This document shows, one piece after another, positions 1 to 8,022 of a DNA stretch of 59,046 nucleotides. The stretch lies in contig HF994935.1 in assembly GCA_000434295.1 (NCBI GenBank), positions 335,680 through 394,725 on the forward strand, written 5' to 3'. The notes beneath the pieces are model-generated. The model ran no database searches. It saw only the letters and a list, made by a program, of their open reading frames with translations, and had not been told where the DNA came from. The position numbers and the translations under genes were made by a program. The DNA is from Acetobacter sp. CAG:977. GTDB lineage: Bacteria > Pseudomonadota > Alphaproteobacteria > CAAGCB01 > CAG-977. Numbering within the stretch: position 1 is the first letter of the stretch; each line of letters opens with the position of its first letter.

Positions 1-234
1 CGTGTCGCCGTCGGGGACTTCCTGAGCAACGGAGGCGATGCGCTGACCTTTTGTAATTCTGATTTCCCCGCTGTCGGCGGCCAGGTCGCCCAGAATGATT
101 TTGAACAGGGTTGATTTTCCGGATCCGTTTTTTCCGGTCAAGCCGACTTTTTGCCCGTCGGAAATATGGGCACAGGCTTCGTTGAACAGCGGCCTGCCGG
201 CAAAGCGCAAAGAAATGTCGTTTATATCAAGCAT
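1..234 (-). CDS. ABC-F family ATP-binding protein, N-terminal part (runs off the window)
   Basis: Only the first 78 codons are present; the gene leaves the window on its 3' side. The visible protein starts MLDINDISLRF and carries a Walker A motif GKNGSGKST at residues 34-42, followed by the antiparallel-beta region of an ABC ATPase. The N-terminal layout (no membrane domain, ATPase from residue 1, an AQE motif shortly after Walker A) is typical of soluble ABC-F proteins, which act on the ribosome or in antibiotic protection rather than transport. Which ABC-F subgroup (Uup, YheS, EttA) cannot be told from this fragment. It is divergent from the next gene, with 77 bases between them. Confidence 0.8.
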   Translation of the reverse strand, partial: MLDINDISLRFAGRPLFNEACAHISDGQKVGLTGKNGSGKSTLFKIILGDLAADSGEIRITKGQRIASVAQEVPDGDT

Positions 235-311
235 GAACAGCAATGTAGCTTAGCGCTTTACAAAAAGAAAGGATTGCTTGAATATGATATCCGTTTTTTT
301 GGGGAAAAAGG

Positions 312-974
312 ATGAAAGCCGGAGATTTTCTAAGGAACCGTCTGTATTACGCCAAAGTATTCTGTTTACAGCATCGTGTGCTTGTTTTCGGTGCGGCGAT
401 TGCGGTGGCGTGCCTTTTTTTTGCGTTTTATCCGTTCGGCAAACATCCTCCCGTTACCGAAGAAGAATTTGCCGAAGCTATGCGTTCGGGGGCGGATCTT
501 TATGCGCGCGAACGTTTTGAAGAAGCTTACGGAATTTTGGTTTATCCTGCGGGGCACGGGTACGCGCGTGCGAATTATCTGCTGGGCATGATGTATTATT
601 ACGGGCGCGGCGTGAATCGGGATTTTAAGAAAGCATACGAACATTTTTCCAAGTCGGCTTCGGAAATTTTGGACGCGGAATACATGGCGGCCGTTATGGT
701 TTTTCGCGGTGAAGCCAAAGACGCAAAGAAAGGGACGGCGACGCGCCGCTTAACCGAAACGGCGTACAAGGGATATCCTGCGGCGCAAAGGGATTTGGGG
801 ATTTATTCATTGATGTCGGGCGATGCGGGACAGGCATATTATTGGTTGTCATTGGCGGCAAAGTCGGGCGACGAAAAAGCGGTTGCGGCGTTAAAAGAAG
901 CTTCGACGAAGGTTTCGGATTACGAACGCCCTTTATTGGATGCGGAAATAAAGGGATTTATAGCGCGAAAATGA
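312..974 (+). CDS. Membrane-anchored Sel1-like repeat protein
   Basis: The 220-residue protein has a basic N-terminus, one hydrophobic segment at about residues 23-41, and a periplasm-facing part with Sel1/TPR-like helical repeats. The clearest repeat lies at residues 84-117 (ANYLLGMMYYYGRG pattern); a second, weaker one is at about 150-190 (AAQRDLGIYSLMSG). Sel1 repeats are protein-protein interaction scaffolds, often in envelope or signalling complexes; no enzyme motif is seen. The start at 312 has only a poor ribosome-binding site, but it is the start that keeps the membrane anchor complete. It is a single gene, with ndk following after 83 bases. Partner and function are unknown. Confidence 0.75.
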   Translation: MKAGDFLRNRLYYAKVFCLQHRVLVFGAAIAVACLFFAFYPFGKHPPVTEEEFAEAMRSGADLYARERFEEAYGILVYPAGHGYARANYLLGMMYYYGRGVNRDFKKAYEHFSKSASEILDAEYMAAVMVFRGEAKDAKKGTATRRLTETAYKGYPAAQRDLGIYSLMSGDAGQAYYWLSLAAKSGDEKAVAALKEASTKVSDYERPLLDAEIKGFIARK

Positions 975-1057
975 AAAAGCCGCTTGAAGCAGGGCGGCGT
1001 CAACGGTATAAAGAAGTTGAAATTTTAATCACCACCTAACAAATATCAGAGGAAGAA

Positions 1058-1480
1058 ATGGCTTTACAGCGTACGTTATCAATCATCAAACCCGATGCGA
1101 CCCGCCGCAACCTGACGGGCAAAATCGTTGCCAAGTTGGAAGAAAACGGATTAAGAGTCGTTGCGCAAAAACGCATTCGTTTGACGCAGGATCAGGCTCG
1201 CGCTTTTTACGAAGTGCACAAAGAACGTCCGTTTTATGACAGCTTGGTCGCCTTTATGACGTCCGGTCCGGTTGTCGTTCAAGTATTGGAAGGCGAAAAT
1301 GCGGTTTTGAAAAATCGCGAAGTCATGGGTGCGACCAATCCCGAAAAGGCGGCGGAAGGCACCATTCGCAAAGAATTTGCCGAATCAATGGAAGCGAATT
1401 CCGTTCACGGTTCGGATTCTGACGAAAATGCCGCGCGCGAAATTTCGTTTTTCTTCAGCGAATGCGAAATTGTAGGCTGA
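1058..1480 (+). CDS. ndk: Nucleoside diphosphate kinase
   Basis: The 140-residue protein matches NDP kinase end to end. It has the N-terminal TLSIIKPDA motif (K11, P12, D13) and the active-site NSVHGSDS motif with phospho-accepting H117, and it has the usual family length. It transfers the gamma phosphate of ATP onto nucleoside diphosphates through a phosphohistidine and balances (d)NTP pools in the cytosol. The start is supported by an AGAGGAAG ribosome-binding site 5 bases upstream. A small hairpin (GCCGT-TAAG-ACGGC, 1484-1497) without a T tract follows the stop codon, so read-through into the next gene is possible. Confidence 0.97.
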   Translation: MALQRTLSIIKPDATRRNLTGKIVAKLEENGLRVVAQKRIRLTQDQARAFYEVHKERPFYDSLVAFMTSGPVVVQVLEGENAVLKNREVMGATNPEKAAEGTIRKEFAESMEANSVHGSDSDENAAREISFFFSECEIVG

Positions 1481-1524
1481 AACGCCGTTAAGACGGCAGA
1501 TAAAGAAGAGACGGGAGCTTTTAA

Positions 1525-2763
1525 ATGAAGAAATTTAAACGTTTACTGACGGTTTTGTTACCGGTATGCGCGGCGATTGTTGCGGCGTGTCCGGTATCGG
1601 CGGCTCCCGTCGATTCAAAGATGTTTTCGGCAAGCGGGATACAGGTTGACGTTACGGCGGAAAATGCGGCCGTTGCTCGCGAACAGGCGTTGTCCGACGG
1701 GCAAAAACGGGCGTTGATGGTCGTTATGGAACGCATAACGCCCTCATATGTCGTTGAACAATTGCCCGAACTTGTCCCCGATGACATCATCAATATGGTT
1801 CAGGATATGAGCGTGTTAAACGAAAAAACGTCGGCCGTTCGGTATATGGCGACGTTGGAAGTCCGCTTTAATCCTGATTCCGTGCGCGACTTGTTGCGCC
1901 AAAACGGATTGCCGTACGTTCGGACGTCGGGCAAACCGTTGCTGATATTGCCGGTTTATAAAAAGTCTGCTTCTGCGTCGCCCGTTTTGTGGAGCGATGA
2001 CAATGCCTGGCTTCGCGCTTGGGTGAACAGAAAAACCGAAAGCTACATGGTTCCGTTGATGGTTCCGATCGGCGATCAGTCGGATGCGGCCGTTTTGGAC
2101 GTGGACATGGTTAAAAAAGGCAATCTGGCGGCGGCGACCGAATTGGCGGGACGCTATGACGCGGAAGGCATTCTTATCGTTGAAATGACGCGCAAAGGCT
2201 CGTCGTTTGCCGTTCGCGGCATGGCAATGGACGAAACGACGGCTTCGGAAATACCGAATTTTTCATTTACCGTACCGATGACAAAAAATACGCAACGGAC
2301 GCTGGCTTTGGCGGTCAGAAAAGTCGTCGAACATTTGGAAAGCGTTTGGAAACGCGAACAAATGGTTCAATTCAACGACGCGGCGTCCATCGTGGCAATG
2401 GTGCCCGTGTCTGATTTGAAACAATGGGAATTGATCCAGTCGCGTTTGACCAGAATTCCTTTGATCAGTTCTTATAAGCTTCAGGCGGCACGCGCGGGCG
2501 TGTTGCAGCTGACGATCTTTTTTGCCGAAGGTTTGGACAGGCTGCAAAAAGAAATGCAAAAACGGATGCTGACCCTGTCCGTTATGCCCAGCGGCGTCTT
2601 TAAGCTGCAATCCGCCGAACAGCAAAACTTTTTTGTTCAGGACGATTCTCCGAAACCCGAAGAAACGACCATGATGCCGGCGGCAGAAGAAAAAGGATTT
2701 ACGCCGCAACCTTCGCCGTTGCCCGCAGAAACGCCCGCAACTTCGGTTTATCCTCCTCTGTAA
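1525..2763 (+). CDS. DUF2066 domain envelope protein
   Basis: The 412-residue exported protein begins with a signal peptide (about residues 1-26). A VAAC stretch at 19-22 resembles a lipobox, so it could be a lipoprotein; a cleavage after VSA (24-26) is the alternative. The body resembles the DUF2066 family of proteobacteria, a periplasmic or outer-membrane-associated protein of unknown role. The features seen are an early helix rich in AREQALSDGQKRAL-type residues and a later KQWELIQSRL segment. The C-terminus (about 370-412) is a Pro/Glu-rich low-complexity tail. The start is supported by GGGAG upstream. It precedes an AI-2E family permease by 18 bases, an arrangement I recall from other Rhodospirillales genomes. 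Confidence 0.7.
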   Translation: MKKFKRLLTVLLPVCAAIVAACPVSAAPVDSKMFSASGIQVDVTAENAAVAREQALSDGQKRALMVVMERITPSYVVEQLPELVPDDIINMVQDMSVLNEKTSAVRYMATLEVRFNPDSVRDLLRQNGLPYVRTSGKPLLILPVYKKSASASPVLWSDDNAWLRAWVNRKTESYMVPLMVPIGDQSDAAVLDVDMVKKGNLAAATELAGRYDAEGILIVEMTRKGSSFAVRGMAMDETTASEIPNFSFTVPMTKNTQRTLALAVRKVVEHLESVWKREQMVQFNDAASIVAMVPVSDLKQWELIQSRLTRIPLISSYKLQAARAGVLQLTIFFAEGLDRLQKEMQKRMLTLSVMPSGVFKLQSAEQQNFFVQDDSPKPEETTMMPAAEEKGFTPQPSPLPAETPATSVYPPL

Positions 2764-2781
2764 CATAAGGAACAACATTAT

Positions 2782-3855
2782 ATGACGGCAGTCCAAAAAA
2801 TATCGGCGTGGGGCGTTCTGTTTGCCCTGTTTATGTGGGGCATTTTTGAATTGCGCGACATTTTATTACCCTTTGTCGCGGGAATGTGCATCGCTTATTT
2901 TTTGGATCCCGTTACGACAAAATTGCAAAAATACTTTCATTCCCGCATGGCGGCATTGATCGTTGTTTCCGCGATTTTGATTTTGCTGGCGTTGATGTTC
3001 ATTTTCGTGTTGGTGCCGGTTATACAAAAACAGTTAGCGGCTTTTATTGCAAATTTCCCCGTTTATGCCGCCTTGTTGTGGGATAAGGTCGAACCGTTCC
3101 TGACGGAAATGAAACGTCTGTTCCCCGATCAAATGCAAAATCTGCACGATACGATACAGGAACATTTATCGGGGTCTTTGAAAATTTTGCTGAAAACGGT
3201 ACAGAGAATTTTGTCGGGCAGCATGGCGGTCATTAACTTGATGTCTTTGCTGTTGGTTACGCCGATCGTTGCTTTTTATTTGTTGCGCGACTGGCCTAAG
3301 TTCTGTGCGATCATGCGCTCTTTGTTGCCCAGAGAAGAGGCGCAGACCATTCGTTGTTTGCTCAGCCAAATCAATGATACGATTTCGGGGTTTGTTCGCG
3401 GACAGGCGACGGTTTGCTTGTTTTTGGGCATTTTCTATGCGGTCGGTCTGACGGCGGCAGGGTTGGACTTGGGACTGCTTTTAGGGTTGGGTATCGGCAT
3501 TTTGTCGTTTATTCCTTATGTCGGTTCAACGTTGGGCTTTATTACAAGCGTGGGCTTGGCAATCGTCCAGTTTAACGATTGGAAACGCGTTTTGGTGATT
3601 GTGATTATATTCTTTACGGGGCAAATGTTGGAAGGCAACGTTTTGACGCCGAAGCTGGTCGGCGAAAAAGTCGGGCTGCATCCCGTATGGGTGATGTTCG
3701 CATTGTTGGCAGGTGCGGCGTTGTTCGGATTCTTGGGCGTTTTGATTGCGGTTCCCGTTGCGGCGATCATCGGCGTATTGGTTCGTTTCGGCATCCGCAA
3801 GTATTTGCAGAGCCCGTTGTATTTGGGGACGAACAACACAGATGCCGCACAATAA
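2782..3855 (+). CDS. AI-2E family transporter (PerM/YdgG-like membrane protein)
   Basis: The 357-residue polytopic inner-membrane protein has about eight hydrophobic segments and the hallmarks of the AI-2E exporter/PerM family. These are TPIVAFYLLRDW near residue 160, FIPYVGSTLGF near 240, and the C-terminal run with GFLGVLIAVPVAAI near 320. Family members include the TqsA autoinducer-2 exporter and a Na+/H+ antiporter, but most have no assigned substrate, so no specific transport activity is claimed. The gene ends inside the next one (14-base overlap), which implies translational coupling with the DnaA-related gene. Confidence 0.88.
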   Translation: MTAVQKISAWGVLFALFMWGIFELRDILLPFVAGMCIAYFLDPVTTKLQKYFHSRMAALIVVSAILILLALMFIFVLVPVIQKQLAAFIANFPVYAALLWDKVEPFLTEMKRLFPDQMQNLHDTIQEHLSGSLKILLKTVQRILSGSMAVINLMSLLLVTPIVAFYLLRDWPKFCAIMRSLLPREEAQTIRCLLSQINDTISGFVRGQATVCLFLGIFYAVGLTAAGLDLGLLLGLGIGILSFIPYVGSTLGFITSVGLAIVQFNDWKRVLVIVIIFFTGQMLEGNVLTPKLVGEKVGLHPVWVMFALLAGAALFGFLGVLIAVPVAAIIGVLVRFGIRKYLQSPLYLGTNNTDAAQ

Positions 3856-4555
3856 GTTTCATCAGGAAACTTTTGATTTTCCGGTCAAGTCATTGTTGGG
3901 GCGCGAAGATTTTTTCGTCGCCCCTTCCAATATGTCGGCGGTTCGATTGATAGAAAACGTTTCGCCCGCGTTTCCGGCTTTGCTGATTTTCGGCGGATCG
4001 GGAAGCGGAAAAACGCATTTGGCGCATTTGTTTTGCGATGTCGTTTTTGAAAAGTTTTCCGAAAAAGCGTTTTTTATGGAAACTTTAAGCCTTTCATCTG
4101 TGGAAACGGCGTTACGGACTTCCCGCTTTATCGTTTTGGAAGATGTCAAAGCTCCCGTTGAAGAAGAGGCGTTGTTTCATTTAATGAACGGCGTTAAAAA
4201 TCAGAGCGGTGTTTTATTGATGACGGCTTTGACGAATTATCCGTCTTGGGGGATAAAGCTGGCGGATTTATTGTCTCGATTGTCGGCGGTTCAATCGGCG
4301 CAGCTGGGGTTTCCGGACGATTCTTTGATGACGGCGGTCTGGGTAAAGCTGTTTGCCGAAAGAGGGGTCGGCATATCGCCCGAAGCCGTTTCGTATTTAT
4401 TAAAGAACACGGAACGTTCGTTTGTGTTCGCGCGTCGTCTGGCGCAAGCGGCGGATAAAAAGGCGCTGTCCGAAAAACGAGCGGTCACGGTGCCTTTGTT
4501 AAAGGACGTGTTAAAAGAAATCGGAACGTCCGATCCGTCCGAAAAACGTGAATAA
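3842..4555 (+). CDS. hdaA: DnaA-related replication regulator HdaA (RIDA type)
   Basis: The 237-residue protein is a DnaA-like AAA+ protein without the DNA-binding domain IV. It has a Walker A motif GGSGSGKT at residues 51-58 and a Walker B-like FIVLEDVK, with no helix-turn-helix at the end. In Caulobacter, HdaA works with the DNA clamp to stimulate ATP hydrolysis by DnaA after initiation. The N-terminal FHQETFDFPV region could carry the clamp-binding peptide, although a canonical clamp-box is not obvious. The start at 3842 lies inside the upstream permease gene; the open frame extends further upstream, but the MPHNKFHQ start gives the usual length of the family. Confidence 0.82.
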   Translation: MPHNKFHQETFDFPVKSLLGREDFFVAPSNMSAVRLIENVSPAFPALLIFGGSGSGKTHLAHLFCDVVFEKFSEKAFFMETLSLSSVETALRTSRFIVLEDVKAPVEEEALFHLMNGVKNQSGVLLMTALTNYPSWGIKLADLLSRLSAVQSAQLGFPDDSLMTAVWVKLFAERGVGISPEAVSYLLKNTERSFVFARRLAQAADKKALSEKRAVTVPLLKDVLKEIGTSDPSEKRE

Positions 4556-4671
4556 ACGGGGTTTGTGATAAAAAAAGTTGCCAATCGGGCGGCGATTGCC
4601 TAAAGTTCCGCAAAGAAAGGGTCTGAAGGACGCTTTTTGCATTACTTTTTTGTTATGGACAGAGAACCGCC

Positions 4672-5985
4672 ATGCGTTTATCCAAATATTTTATGCCGAC
4701 CTTGAAAGAAAATCCGGTCGAAGCTCAGATAGTCTCCCACCGTTTAATGTTGCGTTCGGGAATGATCCGCCAGTGCAGCGCAGGCATATATGCGTTTTTG
4801 CCTTTGGGATACCGCGTTTTAAGAAAGATTGAACAGATTGTGCGCGAAGAGCAGGATCGGGCGGGAGCACAGGAATTATTGATGCCGACGCTTCAAAATT
4901 CGGATTTGTGGAAGGAAAGCGGCCGTTATGATGCGTACGGACCCGAAATGTTACGTGTTACGGATCGTCATGACCGTACTTTGGTGTACGGGCCGACGGC
5001 GGAAGAAGTCATTAACGACATTGTTCGCAAAGAGCTGAAAAGCTATAAGGAAGCGCCGAAGATTTTATATAACATCCAATGGAAGTTCAGAGACGAAGTC
5101 CGTCCCCGTTTCGGCGTGATGCGCGGTCGAGAATTTTTGATGAAAGACGCTTATTCGTTTGATTTGACGTACGAAGGGGCGAAACATTCGTATAACAAGA
5201 TGTTTGTGGCCTATCTTCGGACGTTTGCGCGCATGGGCGTCCGCGCCATTCCGATGAAGGCGTCGACGGGGCCCATCGGCGGGGATTTAAGCCACGAATT
5301 TATCGTTTTGGCGGATACGGGCGAAAGTCAGGTCTATTGCCACAAAGATTATTTAACGATGGAAATTCCCGGTGAAGACGTTGACTATGACGGCGATTTG
5401 GAACCGATTTACCGTCAATGGACGTCTTTGTACGCGGCGACGGAAGACAAGTATGTCAAGGAAGAAGCCGATGCCGTCGGAGACAATTTGCTTTCGGCGC
5501 GCGGCATAGAAGTCGGACAGGTTTTCTACTACGGCAAAAAGTATTCGACGCCGATGAACGTGGGCGTAGCCGGCGAAGACGGCAAACCCGTATTGTTTGA
5601 AGGCGGCTGTTACGGTATCGGCGTGTCCCGTTTAATGGGGGCGATTATAGAAGCGTCGCATGACGAAAACGGTATTATTTGGCCTGAAAGCGTTGCTCCG
5701 TTTAAGGTCGGTTTGATTAACCTGACGACGGGCAAAGCCGAAACGGACAAAGCGTGCGAAGACCTTTACAAGCGACTTTCTTCGGCGGGTGTCGAGGTTT
5801 TGTATGACGATCGGGACGAACGAGCGGGCGTTAAATTTTCGACGATGGATCTGATCGGGTTGCCGTATCAGCTGATTGTGGGCAGCCGCGGTTTGGCGAA
5901 CGGTGTTGTCGAAATCAAAAACCGCAAGACGGGCGAACGTCAGGAAATGTCGATCGAACAGGCTCTGATCTTTTTTGTGAAATGA
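4672..5985 (+). CDS. proS: Prolyl-tRNA synthetase (short type without editing insertion)
   Basis: The 437-residue class II aminoacyl-tRNA synthetase charges tRNA-Pro. The N-terminus reads MRLSKYFMPTLKENP. Motif 2 (FRDEVRPRFGVMRGREF) lies near residues 140-157 and motif 3 (GGCYGIGVSRLMGA) near 309-322, followed by an anticodon-binding domain with GVEVLYDDRDERAG. At about 437 residues it lacks the roughly 180-residue INS editing domain found between motifs 2 and 3 in E. coli ProRS, which is normal for Alphaproteobacteria. The preceding 116 bases contain no other gene. It heads a run with lolC/E, lolD and dnaE. Confidence 0.96.
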   Translation: MRLSKYFMPTLKENPVEAQIVSHRLMLRSGMIRQCSAGIYAFLPLGYRVLRKIEQIVREEQDRAGAQELLMPTLQNSDLWKESGRYDAYGPEMLRVTDRHDRTLVYGPTAEEVINDIVRKELKSYKEAPKILYNIQWKFRDEVRPRFGVMRGREFLMKDAYSFDLTYEGAKHSYNKMFVAYLRTFARMGVRAIPMKASTGPIGGDLSHEFIVLADTGESQVYCHKDYLTMEIPGEDVDYDGDLEPIYRQWTSLYAATEDKYVKEEADAVGDNLLSARGIEVGQVFYYGKKYSTPMNVGVAGEDGKPVLFEGGCYGIGVSRLMGAIIEASHDENGIIWPESVAPFKVGLINLTTGKAETDKACEDLYKRLSSAGVEVLYDDRDERAGVKFSTMDLIGLPYQLIVGSRGLANGVVEIKNRKTGERQEMSIEQALIFFVK

Positions 5986-6004
5986 ACCGAAAAGGCGGGG
6001 AAGA

Positions 6005-7255
6005 ATGATATTTTCGGCTTTTGAACGGATGATGTCGTTTCGCTATTTGCGGGCGCGTCGCAAGGAAGGATTTGTTTCCGTGATTGCGGGCTTTTCCTTT
6101 TTGGGGATAGCTTTGGGCGTTGCGACGCTGATTATCGTGATGGCGGTTATGAACGGCTTTCGCCAAGAGCTTCTTTCCCGCGTTTTGGGTTTGAACGGAC
6201 ATTTGGGCGTATATGCGTCAAGCGGGACGCTTCTCGGCAATTATGACGCATTGGCAAAGGACGTCAGAGGCGTTAAAGGCGTTACGGCGGTTATGCCTTT
6301 GATTGAAGGGCAGGTTATGGTCAGTTCGGCGCGCAGCGCTCAAGGGGCAATTGTGCGCGGCTTATCCGCGTCCGATTTTGCAAAGCGCCCGATTTTGGCA
6401 AACGGTATAAAAGGGGGAACGATAGAATCGTTTTCCGATCCCGATACGGTTTTTATCGGCGACCGTTTGGCGCAAAAGCTGGGGGTTTTCGTCGGCGAAG
6501 AAATTACGTTGATTTCTCCGAAAGGCACGATAACGGCGTTCGGCACCGTTCCCCGCATGAGGACGTACACGGTCGGCGCGACGTTTTCCGTCGGCATGTA
6601 TGAATACGATTCTGGATTTATTTTCATGCCGTTGCCGTCGGCGCAAAAATTTTTCGATACGGATAACGCGGTCACGAATTTGGAAGTGTTTGTGGAAGAC
6701 CCCGACGACGTTGCCGTTATTCAAAACCGGATATCCGACGTTTTGGGCGGCGGCGTGCGCATTTATGACTGGCAAAGGTCGAATGCGACGTTTTTCAATG
6801 CCATACAGGTTGAACGCAACGTGATGTTTTTAATTTTGACGCTGATTATATTGGTTGCGGCGTTCAATATGATTTCGGGCTTGATTATGCTGGTCAAGGA
6901 CAAGGGGCGCGATATAGCGGTTCTCAGGACGATGGGGGCGACGAAAGGGATGGTCATGCGCATTTTCTTTATGAGCGGTGCATCCGTCGGCGTTTTGGGG
7001 ACGGCGTTCGGCGTTTTGTTCGGGCTGTTGTTTTGTGACAACATAGAAAACATTCGCCAGTTTTTGCAAAGCCTGACGGGAACGGATTTGTTTTCGGCGG
7101 AAATATATTTTCTTTCAAAGCTTCCGGCAAAAGTCGATCCCGTGGAAGTGGTCAGCGTTGTCGTGATGGCTCTGTTTTTATCTTTTGCGGCGACGCTGTA
7201 TCCGGCATGGCGAGCGGCACGATTGGATCCTGTGGAGGCGTTGCGTTATGAATGA
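6005..7255 (+). CDS. lolC: Lipoprotein-releasing ABC transporter permease LolC/LolE
   Basis: The 416-residue MacB-fold permease extracts outer-membrane lipoproteins from the inner membrane and hands them to LolA. It has the typical N-terminus (FRYLRARRKEGFVSVIAGFS), one N-terminal membrane segment at about 29-50, a large periplasmic domain, and three C-terminal membrane segments starting at about 270. There is a single LolC/E-type gene here, consistent with species whose transporter is a homodimer; the C versus E label is arbitrary. It has a GGGGAAG ribosome-binding site, starts 19 bases after proS, and overlaps lolD by 8 bases. Confidence 0.92.
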   Translation: MIFSAFERMMSFRYLRARRKEGFVSVIAGFSFLGIALGVATLIIVMAVMNGFRQELLSRVLGLNGHLGVYASSGTLLGNYDALAKDVRGVKGVTAVMPLIEGQVMVSSARSAQGAIVRGLSASDFAKRPILANGIKGGTIESFSDPDTVFIGDRLAQKLGVFVGEEITLISPKGTITAFGTVPRMRTYTVGATFSVGMYEYDSGFIFMPLPSAQKFFDTDNAVTNLEVFVEDPDDVAVIQNRISDVLGGGVRIYDWQRSNATFFNAIQVERNVMFLILTLIILVAAFNMISGLIMLVKDKGRDIAVLRTMGATKGMVMRIFFMSGASVGVLGTAFGVLFGLLFCDNIENIRQFLQSLTGTDLFSAEIYFLSKLPAKVDPVEVVSVVVMALFLSFAATLYPAWRAARLDPVEALRYE

Positions 7256-8012
7256 CATATCGGAAGGAATGCCCGTCAACGTTACGAAAGTCCCCGTATT
7301 GGTCTTAAGGGGTGTTCGCCGCCATTATATGCAGGGGCGCACGGTTATTGACGTTTTGCGCGGGATAGATTTATCCGTGTCTCAAGGAGAGATGGTTGCG
7401 CTGGTCGGTCCGTCGGGAGCGGGAAAATCGACGTTGCTTCACGTAACGGGGTTGTTGGAAGCGCCCGACGAAGGCGAAGTTTTTTTAAGCGGCGCGCCGT
7501 GCAGCGACATGGATGACGACACGCGCACGAAGATGCGGCGCGAATATCTGGGCTTTGTTTATCAAAGCCATAATTTGCAGCCGGAATTTTCGGCATTGGA
7601 AAACGTTATGATACCGCAGATGATTGCGGGCAAAAAGAAAAGCGCGGCGGCGGAATACGGGGAATTTTTATTGGAAACGATGGGGTTGAAAGACCGCATG
7701 AAACACCGTCCCGCTCAGCTGTCGGGCGGCGAAGCCCAGCGCGTGGCGATTGCCAGAGCTTTGGCGAACAAGCCTCATATGCTGTTGGCGGACGAGCCGA
7801 CGGGGAACCTTGACCCGATGACGTCCGACAGCGTTTTTGAAGTCTTGGTTGATATTGTGAAAAAAACGGGTCTGGCAGCGTTGATCGCGACGCACAATCC
7901 CGAATTGGCGGACAGAATGGACCGCAAGATCGCTTTAAAAGACGGCAAGCTGGAAGAAATGGACACGCTGGGCATGAGCGGGCGTATCGCATTTAAACAG
8001 CGTTTTATTTAA
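7248..8012 (+). CDS. lolD: Lipoprotein-releasing ABC transporter ATPase LolD
   Basis: The 254-residue ABC ATPase powers lipoprotein release by the LolC/E permease encoded just upstream. Walker A is GPSGAGKST (near residues 54-62). The Q-loop lies in VYQSHNLQPEFSALENV, the ABC signature is LSGGE, Walker B is LLADEPTGNLD, and the H-loop is in ATHN. The start is placed at 7248, inside the end of lolC, because an earlier in-frame start would lie deep within the permease gene. The N-terminal extension before LVLRGVRRHY is somewhat longer than in E. coli LolD. Confidence 0.93.
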   Translation: MNDISEGMPVNVTKVPVLVLRGVRRHYMQGRTVIDVLRGIDLSVSQGEMVALVGPSGAGKSTLLHVTGLLEAPDEGEVFLSGAPCSDMDDDTRTKMRREYLGFVYQSHNLQPEFSALENVMIPQMIAGKKKSAAAEYGEFLLETMGLKDRMKHRPAQLSGGEAQRVAIARALANKPHMLLADEPTGNLDPMTSDSVFEVLVDIVKKTGLAALIATHNPELADRMDRKIALKDGKLEEMDTLGMSGRIAFKQRFI

Positions 8013-8022
8013 CGGGCTTTTC